Below are positions 8,586-19,240 of a stretch of DNA of 64,000 nucleotides, piece after piece. Position numbers and translations under genes: made by a program. This DNA is from Paenibacillus sp. JCM 10914. GTDB taxonomy: Bacteria; Bacillota; Bacilli; Paenibacillales; Paenibacillaceae. The stretch is from assembly GCF_001315105.1 (NCBI RefSeq), contig NZ_BAZR01000005.1, positions 124,001-188,000 of the forward strand. Direction: 5' to 3'. The notes under the pieces were generated by a model. That model had not been told where the DNA came from. It saw only the letters and a program-made list of their open reading frames with translations, and made no database searches. Positions within the stretch are counted from its first letter, which is position 1. Every line of letters starts with the position of its first letter.

Positions 8586-9443
8586 GTGAATTCTCAAGTC
8601 AGGCTACAGGCATTGTCAGCATTTCTGAAGGGGCAACGTGCGAAGATCTCGCCAGAGTCCGTGGGCTTGCCTGCCGGGACCAGGCGCAGAACACCCGGCC
8701 TGCGCCGGGAAGAAGTAGCCCAGCTTGCCGGCGTTAGCACGACCTGGTATACGTGGCTGGAGCAAGGGCGAGACATTCAAGTATCGCCATCCGTGCTGGA
8801 TTGCGTCGCTACTGCGCTGCAACTCAACGCGGATGAGCGCAGATACTTGTTCTCCCTAGCGTCGGAGAGCAGTATGGAGTCTTATCCGGTTAGGCAGGAG
8901 ACGGTGCAGATCAGCCCCTCCTTACAGAAGATCATCACCGAGCTTAAGCATTGCCCGGTGATGATCTCAGACCGTATGTGCAACATTGTAGGCTGGAACC
9001 GAGCAGCGGCTTGCGTCTTTCTGGATTTTGACCGGATTCCACCAGAAGAGCGCAATATGATCCGGCTGCTGTTCACGCGCAGGGAATTCCAGCGGCTGGC
9101 GGTCAATTGGGAGCAGTTCGCCAGCTCATTCCTGTCCATGTTCCGAAGCTATTACGGCCAGTACGTCGAAGATGAATGGTATGATCATTTTCTGGAGGAG
9201 ATGAAGCAGGGGCATCCAGACTTCAACCGAATGTGGGAGCAGAGCCAGGTCAGCTATGCTCCGGAGGTGCATTTGGAGTTCAGGCATGCGAAGGCGGGCA
9301 AGATGGTGTATGAGCTTACCTCGCTCAAGGCATATGGCGCGGATGATTTGCGTTTAAGCATCTATACGCCTGCACCTGACACGAATACGGAGGCCAAGTT
9401 ACGGCAGCTGATGGAAGACAAACAGACGGGTAGCCCTACATGA
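8586..9443 (+). CDS. XRE-family regulator with MmyB-like C-terminal domain
   Basis: A 285-residue transcription factor. Residues about 8-80 form an XRE helix-turn-helix with the characteristic MmyB-family run TRRRTPGLRREEVAQLAGVS and TWYTWLEQGR. Residues about 105-270 form the MmyB-like ligand-binding domain, which in structurally studied relatives binds fatty-acid-like ligands. The divergent placement next to fabF fits a regulator of that gene, but this is an inference. The GTG start follows a GGGGGAG site by eight bases. The 3' end overlaps the convergent CdsA-like gene by eight bases. Confidence 0.87.
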   Translation: MNSQVRLQALSAFLKGQRAKISPESVGLPAGTRRRTPGLRREEVAQLAGVSTTWYTWLEQGRDIQVSPSVLDCVATALQLNADERRYLFSLASESSMESYPVRQETVQISPSLQKIITELKHCPVMISDRMCNIVGWNRAAACVFLDFDRIPPEERNMIRLLFTRREFQRLAVNWEQFASSFLSMFRSYYGQYVEDEWYDHFLEEMKQGHPDFNRMWEQSQVSYAPEVHLEFRHAKAGKMVYELTSLKAYGADDLRLSIYTPAPDTNTEAKLRQLMEDKQTGSPT

Positions 9444-10350
9444 AATCGTAGAAATATCGAATGAAGTGGAAGAAGACAGGTGAGGTATAGGTCAAGCTGT
9501 CCACGATGCTGATATAGCCTTTCTTCATCGCACGAGACTTGTCCCCGTCACCGATCAGCAGATCCCTTTTCAAAACCGAGATGGTCAAGCTGCCAAAGAA
9601 ACCGCTCAAGCTGATGAGCATCCCGGAATATAATCCGAATGCTGGGTCAAGCGGGGTTAGATACGGATAGATCATATACGATACGGCTGTCGTCATGAGA
9701 AAGGCACAGACGAACCCTTCCCAGGTCAGGTACGGATTGGCCGTCGGTACGATTTTGCGTTTCCCGAAATAACGGGAGGTTACGTGGTGAATCATATCTC
9801 CAAGCGTAGTCAAGATCACTAGGTAGAGGACAATACCGGCGCCGTAAGCAGGGGTTGCAAATTGGAAAAAGGCGAGGTGACTAAGTCCGAACACCATGAG
9901 CATGAGCCCCCACTGGGTTGAGCTGACGCTTCTGAGAAAACCGTTGGTCCCTTTATTGATCAGTCGCGGAAGCGGCAGGAAGAGGAACACGTAGACGGGA
10001 ATGAACACGATGAACATTCCGTACCATTCGATAAAGATCCAGTAGAACTGAACGGGAATCGATAAATACGCCCACAGATACAGTCTGCGGTCATGCTTGC
10101 GCGATTTGATCATGGAGAAGTATTCCTTCAAGGCGAAGAAGGCGAGTACCATGATCGAGAGCAGGGCCACGACCTTGTTGAACAAGGTAGCCATACTCAC
10201 AATGAAGAACATGCCCCACCAGGCACGGATTCGCGCCTGCGTCATGCCGTCGCCTTGATCCGGGCGGTTGCGCTTCATCCAGCGGTAGGTAAAGTGAATC
10301 ATCGATAGGAAGAGACATATCAAGATCAAAGTTATGATTGTGCTGTTCAT
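9436..10350 (-). CDS. CdsA-like phosphatidate cytidylyltransferase family protein
   Basis: A 304-residue polytopic membrane protein with about eight predicted helices. The C-terminal SVLKRDLLIGDGDKSRAMKK region corresponds to the CDP-alcohol transferase signature of CdsA, which makes CDP-diacylglycerol from phosphatidate and CTP. The second half of the signature is degenerate: KKGYISIVDSL replaces the usual glycine-histidine-glycine-glycine and aspartate-arginine elements. It is thus probably a divergent paralogue rather than the essential enzyme. The ribosome binding site is weak. Confidence 0.75.
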   Translation of the reverse strand: MNSTIITLILICLFLSMIHFTYRWMKRNRPDQGDGMTQARIRAWWGMFFIVSMATLFNKVVALLSIMVLAFFALKEYFSMIKSRKHDRRLYLWAYLSIPVQFYWIFIEWYGMFIVFIPVYVFLFLPLPRLINKGTNGFLRSVSSTQWGLMLMVFGLSHLAFFQFATPAYGAGIVLYLVILTTLGDMIHHVTSRYFGKRKIVPTANPYLTWEGFVCAFLMTTAVSYMIYPYLTPLDPAFGLYSGMLISLSGFFGSLTISVLKRDLLIGDGDKSRAMKKGYISIVDSLTYTSPVFFHFIRYFYDFM

Positions 10351-10446
10351 GGCATCACCAACTTATCGTGAGGGTAGGATTCGGTAAAAAGCATCATATG
10401 ATATTATGAAGGAAGAGTCTAAATATGATAAGGGGAAATTTCGTGG

Positions 10447-10989
10447 ATGGCAGAGAAGCAATCGGTGTATATCCTGCTTACGAATACGGGAACGCTGTTT
10501 ACCAAGATGATTCAGACCTATACCAGGGCACCTTACAACCATGCCTCGATCTCATTTAAGCGCGACTTATCCGAGATGTACAGCTTCGGGAGGAAGAATC
10601 CGAACAATCCGCTGAACGGCGGGTTTGTGCGTGAAGATATACAGACCGGCACTTTCAGCAAGTACCCGGATACGACCTGCGTCATTTACGAGCTTCAAGT
10701 TACCCCTCGCGAGGCGGAGAAGATGAAGCGGGTATTGCAGATCTTTATCCAGCGGCGCAACAAGTATCTTTATAATATTTTGGGCGTCATCGGAGTTGCG
10801 ATCAAGGAACCGGTCGAATTCAGCAACTCCTACTTCTGCTCTCAATTTGTAGCGGAGATTCTGGAGAGATCAGGCATCAAGCTTTGGAACAAGCTGCCGG
10901 CACTGGTAACACCTGATGATTTCCGGCAAAGTGATCAGCTGGAGCTGATCTATGAAGGGAAATTAAATGAATATAAGCCCGGCCCCTAA
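10447..10989 (+). CDS. Permuted NlpC/P60 (papain-like) family protein
   Basis: A 180-residue protein of the YiiX/YebB-like, circularly permuted NlpC/P60 group of thiol hydrolases. The candidate catalytic histidine is in the NHASISF segment near residue 37 and the cysteine in YFCSQFVAEIL near residue 137; the order His then Cys is the sign of permutation. No signal peptide is visible, so it is probably cytoplasmic or lipid-associated. The substrate (amide, peptide or lipid) is unknown. AAGGGG precedes the ATG. The TAA stop lies in the loop of the terminator. Confidence 0.75.
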   Translation: MAEKQSVYILLTNTGTLFTKMIQTYTRAPYNHASISFKRDLSEMYSFGRKNPNNPLNGGFVREDIQTGTFSKYPDTTCVIYELQVTPREAEKMKRVLQIFIQRRNKYLYNILGVIGVAIKEPVEFSNSYFCSQFVAEILERSGIKLWNKLPALVTPDDFRQSDQLELIYEGKLNEYKPGP

Positions 10990-11004
10990 GGGGCTCGGGC
11001 TTAT
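10973..11004. terminator. Bidirectional terminator between convergent genes
   Basis: ATAAGCCCG (10973-10981) pairs with CGGGCTTAT (10996-11004), and GCCCC with GGGGC inside, with one bulged T. The three-base loop TAA is the stop codon of the plus-strand gene. T-rich sequence follows on both strands, so it can also serve the SNF2 gene that ends at 11019. Confidence 0.88.
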
Positions 11005-11018
11005 ACTTTTATGTCTCG

Positions 11019-13983
11019 CTATCCCCAGTCTCGACGCAGCGTGAAGAGATCCTTCAGCTCATCGGTGGACATCTCGGTAATCCAGCCTTCGCTGCTGGAA
11101 ATCACCTGATCGCTAAGCTGCTGCTTGTTCTCCAGCATCTCATCGATCCGCTCCTCCAGCGTTCCCAAAGAGATGAATTTGTACACTTGTACATCTTTCG
11201 TCTGGCCCATCCGGTAAGCCCGGTCGGTGGCTTGGTTCTCGACGGCGGGATTCCACCAGCGGTCATAGTGGAAGACATGATTCGCCGCTGTCAGATTAAG
11301 TCCGACTCCGCCGGCCTTAATGGATAAGATCATCACATTCGGTTGTTCCTCCGGCGGCAGCGTCTGGGATTGGAACTGCTCAATCATCCGGTCACGGGTC
11401 TTCTTCGGCGTACTGCCGTTCAAGTAGAGCACCGGCTCCTTCAACTCTTGGTGCAGCACCCGCTGCATCATCTCGCCCATCCCGATATATTGCGTGAAGA
11501 TCAGACAGCGTTCCCCTTCATCCCGCAACTCCTTCACCATGGAGAGGAGGCGTTCAAGCTTGGCAGAGCGGTTAACAATGAGCTCCGTATCGAGCAGATC
11601 AGCGGATTCCATGGAAGCAGGCAGGGCTTCCTTCGTCAGCAGGGCAGGATGATCGCATAGCTGTTTGAACTGGGTAAGGGCAGCCAGAATAGCGCCTTTG
11701 CGTTCGATGCCCTCCAGTTTTTTCATCCGCTCCAGAAGTTGATTGACGGTCTGATCATAAAGCGCCCCTTGCTCGGCTGTAAGGTGGATATAGGTCTTCA
11801 TTTCGTTCTTCTCCGGCAGATCGAGTTGGATCGCGGGATCCTTCTTCTTGCGCCGGAGCATGAACGGTTTGATCAGCTTTTGCAGGTCGGCGGTGCGCTG
11901 TTCGTTTCGATCCTTCTCGATCGCTTGAATAAATCGTACGTTAAAAGCTCGCAAGCTGCCGAGGTAACCCGGGTTTATGAAATCATAGATCGACCACAGC
12001 TCGGAGAGCCGATTCTCGATCGGCGTACCGGTCAGTGCGACGCGGTGCTTGGCGGGGAAGCTGCGTACTGCAGCCGATTGCTTCGTATCCGCGTTCTTGA
12101 TGTTCTGTGCTTCGTCGATCCCGATGGATTCCCACTTCATATCCCGCAGCAAGTCTTGGTCCAGCGTAGCTGTTGCATAGGACGTCAGGACAATATCGGC
12201 TTGAGCGGCTTCTTGTGCAAATTGTTCGCTGCTGCTGCGCTTGCCTCCATAATGGAGCATGACATCAAGCGATGGTGCAAAGCGCGCAAGCTCCTTCTGC
12301 CAATTACCCAGCACGGAGGTGGGGCAGATCAGGAGGGAGGGACGTCTGGATTCCCGACGTTCCATATTCTCTTCCTTCATATGGAGCAAGTACGCAATGA
12401 ATTGCACGGTCTTCCCGAGACCCATGTCGTCGGCAAGGCACGCACCAAGGCCGTATCGTCTGAGGAAGGAGAGCCAGGCGAATCCATCCTGTTGATACGT
12501 CCGCAGTTCGGCCTTCAGCCACGTGGTACGGGAAGGCTTGGCCATTCGCTGTGACTTCCGAGTTGCCGGATGAGCTTCATGAAATGCTCGTTCAACTCAA
12601 CTTCCAGTTGCACCCGTTCAGGATCATCCGACGGCGGTTCAGAATCTGAGCGTTGTGCTTGCTCTGATTCATCGCCACCCGCAAGCAGGTGCAAATGAAG
12701 GATGTCCTGAAAGGATAACCCTTCCTCCCGGTCGATGCCGGCCATCATCTGCCGAATTTGGGCGACGAGTCCGGGGTCGAGCGGAATCCATTGGCCACGG
12801 AAGCGGACCAGCCGCTCGTTCCGGGCGATCAGCTCAGCGAATTCGGCCTCGGTCAAGGTCGTGTCTCCGATGCTATACGCCAATCGAAGTTAATGAGTGC
12901 GTCCAGTCCGAACAGGGACCCGCCGCTACTGCGCTCCCGGTTATCTCCTTCGCCGGCGTGCACCTTGGCCCGCAGCTTGGGTTTCTTCCGACTTGCGGCT
13001 TCCCACCAGGCCGGGAGCAATACGAGCCAGCCTGAATCAAGCAGACGCTGGCTGTCCATCGTCAAGAATTGCCATGCCGCTTCGTCGGATAGCGGCTTGT
13101 TGAGCACTTGTTCACCCGTGTCATACAAATATCGATCTGGCAGAATGGCCCGCAGACTTTGGAGCCATCCCGGTGACCGTTCCAGAATGTGAGGAGTCCA
13201 TGCTTCTTGCCAAGTTCCCAAAGCTTCCCCGTCCGCGCTAAGGCGTACGGCCGCAAGATCAGCAGCATCTTCTTTGTTCTGCAGCACGAGCCTAAGGCGC
13301 CAGTCTTCAGCTTCATCATCAGGTTCCAGCAGTTGAAGCAGCGGACGGAAGGGCGCGGTATCTGCTCGCCAACCGATAGCAATTAACCAGGAACGGGCAT
13401 CCATGCCCTCGACGCCCGTTCGGTTTCCTGAGAAGAGCAGTGGGAATTCCCGGCGCAGATCGGCAGCAGCTTCCTCACTTCCGTAACAAGAGTTGTGTAC
13501 TGCCGCGGAGTAGGTTGCGTGCAAGCCTTCATGCCAGATTTCATCGGAGCAGAGAGCGTCGAGCAGTACTTGTTCTTCAGAATGGAAGCATTGCGTATCC
13601 CATTCCCACTGAAGCTTGCCGGCTCGAAAAGCGCTGAAGCTCGGCATGAATTGCTTGTCTTTGATTGATGCTGCCAATGAGGGGGCGATCTGAATGAAAG
13701 GAAGGCAATCGGCATCCCAGACCCATTCGATATGCTCCAATAAACGGCCTTCTGCGAAGAAGCCAAGCACTTGCTCAGCCGGCAGGATGATGACCTCCAT
13801 GTCGGAGACGGTCTGGACCGTTAGTTCGGTTCCGAAGAACGATTCTTCATGCCAGGCGAACAAACGGTGTTTGAGATATTGTCCGGACACATAGCCGTTC
13901 ATGACGGTCGAGCCGTAGATGACGGCATCACCGTATTCACTTAATGCCATGTGCACGGTAATGGTTGTGGTATGTCTGCTCAT
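11019..13983 (-). CDS. SNF2-family helicase, YwqA-like (two one-base frameshifts as read)
   Basis: A large SWI2/SNF2 ATPase, repaired length 988 residues, similar in plan to Bacillus YwqA. The N-terminal half is a variable SNF2-associated region. The motor follows: motif I ADDMGLGKT, motif II as IGIDEAQNIKN (DEAQ), LTGTPIENRLSELWS (motif III), and C-terminal motifs IKAGGVGLNLTAANHV and WNPAVENQATDRAYRMGQ. Two breaks separate three frames: near 12870-12873 (restoring RIA-IGDTTLTEAEF) and near 12518-12521 (restoring VPRG-LKAELRTYQQDG), each needing one extra base. The start codon overlaps the stop of the upstream SWIM gene in an ATGA arrangement. The likely role is DNA or RNA-polymerase remodelling. 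Confidence 0.87.
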
Positions 13984-15621
13984 GTTATCAGCTTTCCTCT
14001 CCGGAGCTCTTCCTGTAATGCGCGCAGGCGGCTGTTACGTACCGATAACGACAGGATGAACCCTTCCCAGCGCTCCTGCTGCTTCAGCTTCTTGTACAGC
14101 TTGGCGAGGCGTTTGAGCAGCTTCACGGCTGCTTTGTAGCCAGCCCGATTCTTATGCAGAATGTAGCGTTCCACCGCCTGATGATAGAAGGGGAGCAGCA
14201 GCTCCGGCGCATGCTTCTCGATCGGAGCCAGCTCACTAACCCGTAGTTCTAACGGCTCCACGCCAGTGCTAAGCTGATAATCCATCCATTCCCGCCATTT
14301 GCCGTGATCGATTAAAGCTTCCTGATAGATATCCTTGGATGATGGGAGCATCGTAACCAAGCTGTCCCACATCATATCCGCTGCTTCCGGCAGATGGTTC
14401 ACGACCTCGTTCCAGTAGTGCTGGTAACCGGCTAGCGCCGCGTTTCGTTGATTGCCAAGCAGCGGGCTGATCTCCGATAACCATCTGGCGAGCCGATTCC
14501 ATTGGTTCGCGTCATACAGCATTTGAAACCAATTGATGAGAAAGCCTGCGGGAGCGGGGCGGATTGTTCGGCTTGCCGCAGTAAATCCAAAGCTTCCCGG
14601 TCCTCTTCTAAAAAGAGATGCATCATGCTCCGGGCAATCATCAAGCTCGATGGGGAAAGGGACTGAGCCAGCTCCGCTTCTGCCGATTCCAATTGATTTA
14701 ACTCTGTCTGGAAGGCATGGCGCTCATGTTGAACATTCGGATAGATCCAGTTCATCCACATCCCAGCGTACACTTGGTATAGAATTTGCGGTTTTTCTGT
14801 TCAAGCAGCATGTTACGTCTCACATATTCGATCGTTTCAGCGAGTAGCTGTCCCCACGAAGGGTCAGCCGACTCATATTTGATCGCTTCCTTGAACAACT
14901 CCTCCAGCTTGGCCACCACGTGATCGGCTGCAATCTGCGTATGGTAACCGATATATGACCCGGATGAATTCCATACATTGCCCGGAGGCTTTACCAGCTT
15001 GCCGAGCACAAAGAGCAGCGCATGGAAGTCGAACAAGGTATCCAAGTTGGCTGTTAATGGCGGCTTGATATGATGGAGGGAGGCGAGTGCATTTTTGGCA
15101 TAAAAAGAATTCTGGGTGTTGCTTCCAAGTGACGCCGTGCAGATCTCAAACAGATCGTGCCACTCTGAAACAGGCATCTCAGGCAACCTGTCCGCTTTTT
15201 CTTTCCACTTCATCGCACCGGCTGGCAGCGGCTTATCTTCAGTCTGGCTTAGCCCATCCCTTGAGTAGGACGTGGCAGTGTATAGAGTAGAATGTGCGTT
15301 GACCAGAGCGTGAATGGATCGACCTTGCCGGTTGGCATAATCGAGCAATACCGCCACCATATGCTTGCAGCCGCTTTGAACCGGGCAACTGCAATGACTA
15401 TCGTCCAAGGCATGAACATAAAGCTCAACCCGGTACGTTTCAGATCCATCTACGGTCGCATTAACAATTCCGTCAGCCGTGTGGTCTATCTCGCTCTCGG
15501 CGATACGGCCCTGTTTGTAGTATTGAAAGCCCCGTTTGATTGTAACGTCACTGAACGTGGCCGCCGTCTGTTGAATCAGAGTTTGCCATTGTATATCGTC
15601 TAGGATTGTATTTGAATTCAT
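13980..15621 (-). CDS. SWIM zinc-finger protein, YwqB-like (two one-base frameshifts as read)
   Basis: A repaired 547-residue protein whose N-terminal SWIM motif CSCPVQSGCKH (residues about 78-88) supplies the CxC...CxH zinc ligands; SWIM domains bind DNA or proteins. The rest is helical with no family I can name. Breaks lie near 14770-14775 (restoring FYTK-VYAGMW) and 14538-14544 (restoring QAF-LINWFQM), each missing one base. It is the first gene of a two-gene operon with the SNF2 helicase, and the four-base overlap suggests the two products act together, as with the YwqB/YwqA pair of Bacillus. Confidence 0.82.
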
Positions 15622-15718
15622 AATTGAACCAGTCTCCTAAGAGAGAATGAAATTAGTATCCATTAAATCTATCACATTCCTATAGATGAAGAAACCAGCT
15701 GACACGAGCTCGCGTGGA

Positions 15719-15744
15719 AAAGCCCGAATAGGTACGCGGGCTTT
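15719..15744 (-). terminator. Terminator of the 56-residue membrane protein gene
   Basis: AAAGCCCG (15719-15726) pairs with CGGGCTTT (15737-15744). On the minus strand it ends in GGGCTTTTCC, 55 bases beyond the stop of the small gene. Confidence 0.65.
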
Positions 15745-15798
15745 GCGCTTGGACTAGATAATAAAAATGGTAGTTGTAAATCCCACTGCGAGCAAATT

Positions 15799-15969
15799 TT
15801 ACAAACGACGATTTTTCTTCTCGTCAATATAAAGCTCTACGGCTGTGATTGCTCGAATGAGCAGTTTAATTAGCAGGTAGAGGGCATATAACCCAAGCAG
15901 CATAAACAGTCCGTTGATAATGAAGTAAAATGCAGACCAGATCGTCATCATCGAAGATGTTGAACTCAT
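15799..15969 (-). CDS. Small membrane protein of 56 residues, unknown function
   Basis: The frame encodes MSSTSSMMTIWSAF, one long hydrophobic stretch (residues about 10-42, possibly two tightly packed helices) and a charged end DEKKNRRL. An AAGGGGGG site eight bases before the ATG and a downstream hairpin support a genuine gene. It lies 27 bases after the unknown 284-residue gene on the same strand, so the two are probably one transcript. I do not recognise the family. Confidence 0.65.
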   Translation of the reverse strand: MSSTSSMMTIWSAFYFIINGLFMLLGLYALYLLIKLLIRAITAVELYIDEKKNRRL

Positions 15970-15995
15970 TTCGTGTTCCCCCCTTTTGTCATAAG

Positions 15996-16849
15996 TTACT
16001 CTTCTCTAATGTCGAACATGCGGGTCACCTCATCCCTAAGCTCAAGGGATAACATCAGTTCCCGCAACAGTACTGAGAGAGGAGAGGGGTGGTATCGGTC
16101 GAGAACGTACCAATAGTTGGCGTCGCGTATAAAGGCCAGCTTGGCGTCCATGTTGCCAACAGTATCAAGATAGTTGCGCATGCGGTTGAGTTCGTCGTCA
16201 TCTTCGGAGCGGCGTGGATCGAATGCGTATGGCTCATGTGCAGTGGCTACCCCGTAAACCCCTAACCCATCGAAGGTCATTAGATTCGGTACCGTCTCAT
16301 GCTCTCTCAATAGTTCGTTTATATAGGGAAGGACGGGCTTGGGATTAGCCCCGAAATCATGGCGCAGTCGCGCGAAAATTTCATTTCGAGTGCGAAGGAA
16401 CTCGAATGACAGATCTGCATCGTAAGCCTCCTCTTCTCTTAGCTTGTACTCCTCTTGGTCACGGTCACATGACCACCAGGATTCAAGATGCTCCACATGC
16501 GGAACCGAGATGGATAAACCAGAAACTCGACCAAATTACGGGCAATTAGTCGAATAGGGGGATCGTTCGTTGGTGTTACACATACGATGGGGGCGTTCTC
16601 CAGATTCGGCACCTTACCGAAATTTGTCAAGAACCCGAAATGAATCCCGTCTCCGCCGGTGTCGGCAAAGGGGATTAGATCAGGAGGCGTAATGGAATAG
16701 GGAGTATAGGAATCCAACATTCGAAAACCGATTGTGCTCATGTCAAAACCTTGATCCGTGTAGTAGCGATGGAGTTGGTGCAGACGATGAATAACATCAG
16801 GAATGGCATACTTGCCATAAGCGGATTTTAAGGAAGGTTTGATACTCAT
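15996..16849 (-). CDS. Unknown protein, possibly SMI1/KNR4-like (one-base frameshift as read)
   Basis: A repaired 284-residue protein without signal peptide or membrane helix. The central block ADTGGDGIHFGFL followed by APIVCVTPTNDPP resembles the core of SUKH (SMI1/KNR4) domains, which occur as immunity and signalling proteins, but the match is weak. The frame breaks near 16497-16504; restoring one base joins VYPSRF to PHVEHLESWW. I place the start at the ATG 16849 (MSIKPSLKSAYG) behind GGGGG; the open frame extends to 16966 without good start signals. No toxin gene is adjacent. Confidence 0.55.
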
Positions 16850-17402
16850 TATAAAACAACCCCCAGTTGGAAAATAATGAACATCATTTAATGTAACATA
16901 CGGTCTGGAGGAATTGTATAGTTCTCCCAGAATTTTTGGTTCATTAGATAAATGCCCTTGTTGCAAACCTCTTGGAACAGCAGAACAGTAAAAATGCGAA
17001 TGAATATAGTTCTTAATACCTATTCATTTAATGTATTTCGATTCATATGGTTTGAATCTCGTATAAGGAATAAGCACGCGTGCATAAGTCGCTTAACTTC
17101 GTTTATGCGCGGGTTATATTCAATAACTCAACCGGCCTAAGGCTACCTTCTCGTAGGCACATACAGTATGGATTGGACAGAAATACGCTGTCATCGTCGG
17201 AATTCTCTCTTCCGCGATGGTCGTCACCTCGCGCGATATGTAGGTCTTTATTACCATTTACTTGAGTCTTTGGATTCCTCTAAGATAGTTAATAAACCTT
17301 ACACCCGATAAACATTTGAGCATTTGATTTTTCAAGTAAACGCATTCAATGTTAAGTTACTTAACAAGCCCATTCCATATGGTCTTTAAATGAGGTGTTA
17401 TC
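16850..17402. other. Intergenic region between divergent genes; no gene seen
   Basis: This 553-base region must hold the promoters of the minus-strand unknown gene and the plus-strand kinase operon. It contains a GTTAAG/CTTAAC palindrome at 17351-17365 and a GCATAA/TTATGC inverted repeat around 17082-17108. I found no convincing coding sequence on either strand, no RNA gene and no insertion-sequence remnant. Confidence 0.6.
17351..17365. promoter_or_regulatory. Candidate operator upstream of the sensor kinase operon
   Basis: GTTAAG and CTTAAC form a 6-bp palindrome around a TTA centre, 38 bases before the kinase start codon. The position fits an operator, but no protein can be assigned. Confidence 0.3.
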
Positions 17403-19240
17403 ATGCAGCAATGGCTTGGGAAATCGTTAAAGCATAAATTATCTTTGCTTATTATCATTGCCACGTTGGTGCCGCTCTTGTTCCTTGGATTCTTCGCCTT
17501 CAACATGGCCGAGAGTCTGACGGAGGAGAAGGCAAAGATCACCGGTATGAATACCCTGCGTCAATTGGAAGCATATCTGGACACGATGGTGAAGGATGTT
17601 GAGAATATCTCGCTTTTTCTAATTGGACATACAGGAGTGCAGTCCTATCTCAAAACTTCGGAGAGTAATTACATTCAGCAGACCACGATTATCAACTTTC
17701 TCACCAACCTGGCATTCTCCAAGGATTATATTGCCAACATTATCGTGGAGCCGCTCGGGAGCAAGGATCCGATCTCGCATAAGTCGCTTGTCCGGTCGGA
17801 GTTTCGTAATATCACAGAAGACAATCCGAATTACTACGAGGAGCATGCGAAGTGGTGGTCTTACGTGCACAGGCAATGGACCTTTGAAGGCGTGAGAAAA
17901 GTGATCACGTTAGCCCGGCCGATTCGAAGCACGGATAAGTACAGGCCTATTGGCAATCTGCAGATTAATTTGGATCAGGCATTATCGCCAATCAGATCAG
18001 ACAAGCCGTGCTGGAGAAGAGTGGGTACGTGCTATTGCTGGATGAGAATAACCGTATTATTGCCGGACCGCCTGACATGGAGACGAATCTAACCTTATCG
18101 GACTATTATCCGTCTATCGGTGAGTTTGAAGGACTGAGCGGTAACCTGGATTACGGCGAGGGAAGCAACAAAAAGACGATTCTATATAAAAATATGTCCA
18201 GCGTGAATTGGAAGCTTGTCGGTATCATTCCTTCACAGGAATACCGCTCGCAGAACCAATATTTTCTCAAGCTGACGGCTGTCGCGGTGACGGTCGCCAT
18301 TCTGCTTGTTATTATCCTTGTTCTGTTCCTCATCCAGAAGATTACGAATCCGTTATCGATCCTGACCCGTTTCCTTAAGAACTCGAGTCCGGAGGAGCCG
18401 CTGCCCGCGCTTCCTGTCAAGTCGATCGACGAAGTCGGACAACTGATCATCAGTTATAACAAGCTTAGCTCACGGATCGTCAAATTGACCGATGAAGTGA
18501 AGCTTAATGAGTCACTGAAGAAGGAAGCGGACATGCATGCGCTTCAGGTGCAGATCAACCCGCATTTTCTCTATAATACGCTCTCGTCCATTCACTGGCT
18601 GGCTCTCATGAACCAGGACGTCAAGATTGCCGAAATGGTGGGCTCGCTCAGCGATTTCTTGCGGTTCAGCCTTAACAATGGTCAAGAATATTGTTCCGTG
18701 CAGCAAGAGATTATGCATGTTCAGCATTATGTTAATATCCAGGCGATTCGCTATCCGGATAAATTCTTGTTCGAGGTTCAATTGGAAGAAGGACTACAGC
18801 ATCATATGATGTTGAAGCTGCTGCTGCAGCCGCTGGTCGAGAACTCGATGCAGCATGGTATCTTGAACAGGGATGGCAAGGGCAATATTACCATTCACGG
18901 ATATCAGGATCAGCAAGGAATCCATTTTATCGTGGAGGACAACGGAATCGGGATGACGCCAGAGCGTCTGGCCTGGCTCCAGGATCAATTGTTAGATCAT
19001 ATGACGCAGTATGGTGGTGAATCGACGGAGAAGGGTAGTTACGGCCTGCGGAACGTTCACAAGCGGTTGCTGCTTCATTACGGTAAGGATGCGGGATTGC
19101 ATGTAGATAGTACAGAAGGACTCGGGACGCAAGTAATGTTTACCATACCTGTGATCGAGCCGGTGGCAGAGCAGCAATCGGACAAAAACCACTTGACTAA
19201 GGAAGGGGATGAGAACAATGAAGGTCATGATCGTAGATGA
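17403..19240 (+). CDS. YesM-like sensor histidine kinase (one-base frameshift as read)
   Basis: Membrane sensor kinase of 612 residues after repair. One helix near residues 14-34 is followed by an extracellular dCache-like sensor of about 260 residues, a second helix (about 300-320), HAMP, and the His_kinase domain with QINPHFLYNTLSSIHW, then the HATPase N-box LQPLVENSMQHG and VEDNGIGM. It phosphorylates the response regulator encoded next. The break is near 17979-17982; one added base joins NLDQA to IIANQIRQAVLEK. GAGGTG precedes the ATG. The neighbouring binding protein and permeases suggest it senses or responds to an extracellular oligosaccharide. Confidence 0.9.

Noticed and set aside
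11343..12554. Plus-strand frames opposite the SNF2 gene
   Set aside because: They are antisense shadows of a helicase with complete ATPase motifs.
16967..17402. Small proteins or an insertion-sequence remnant in the large gap
   Set aside because: Short frames have no binding sites, no family similarity and no terminal inverted repeats or target duplications that I can see.
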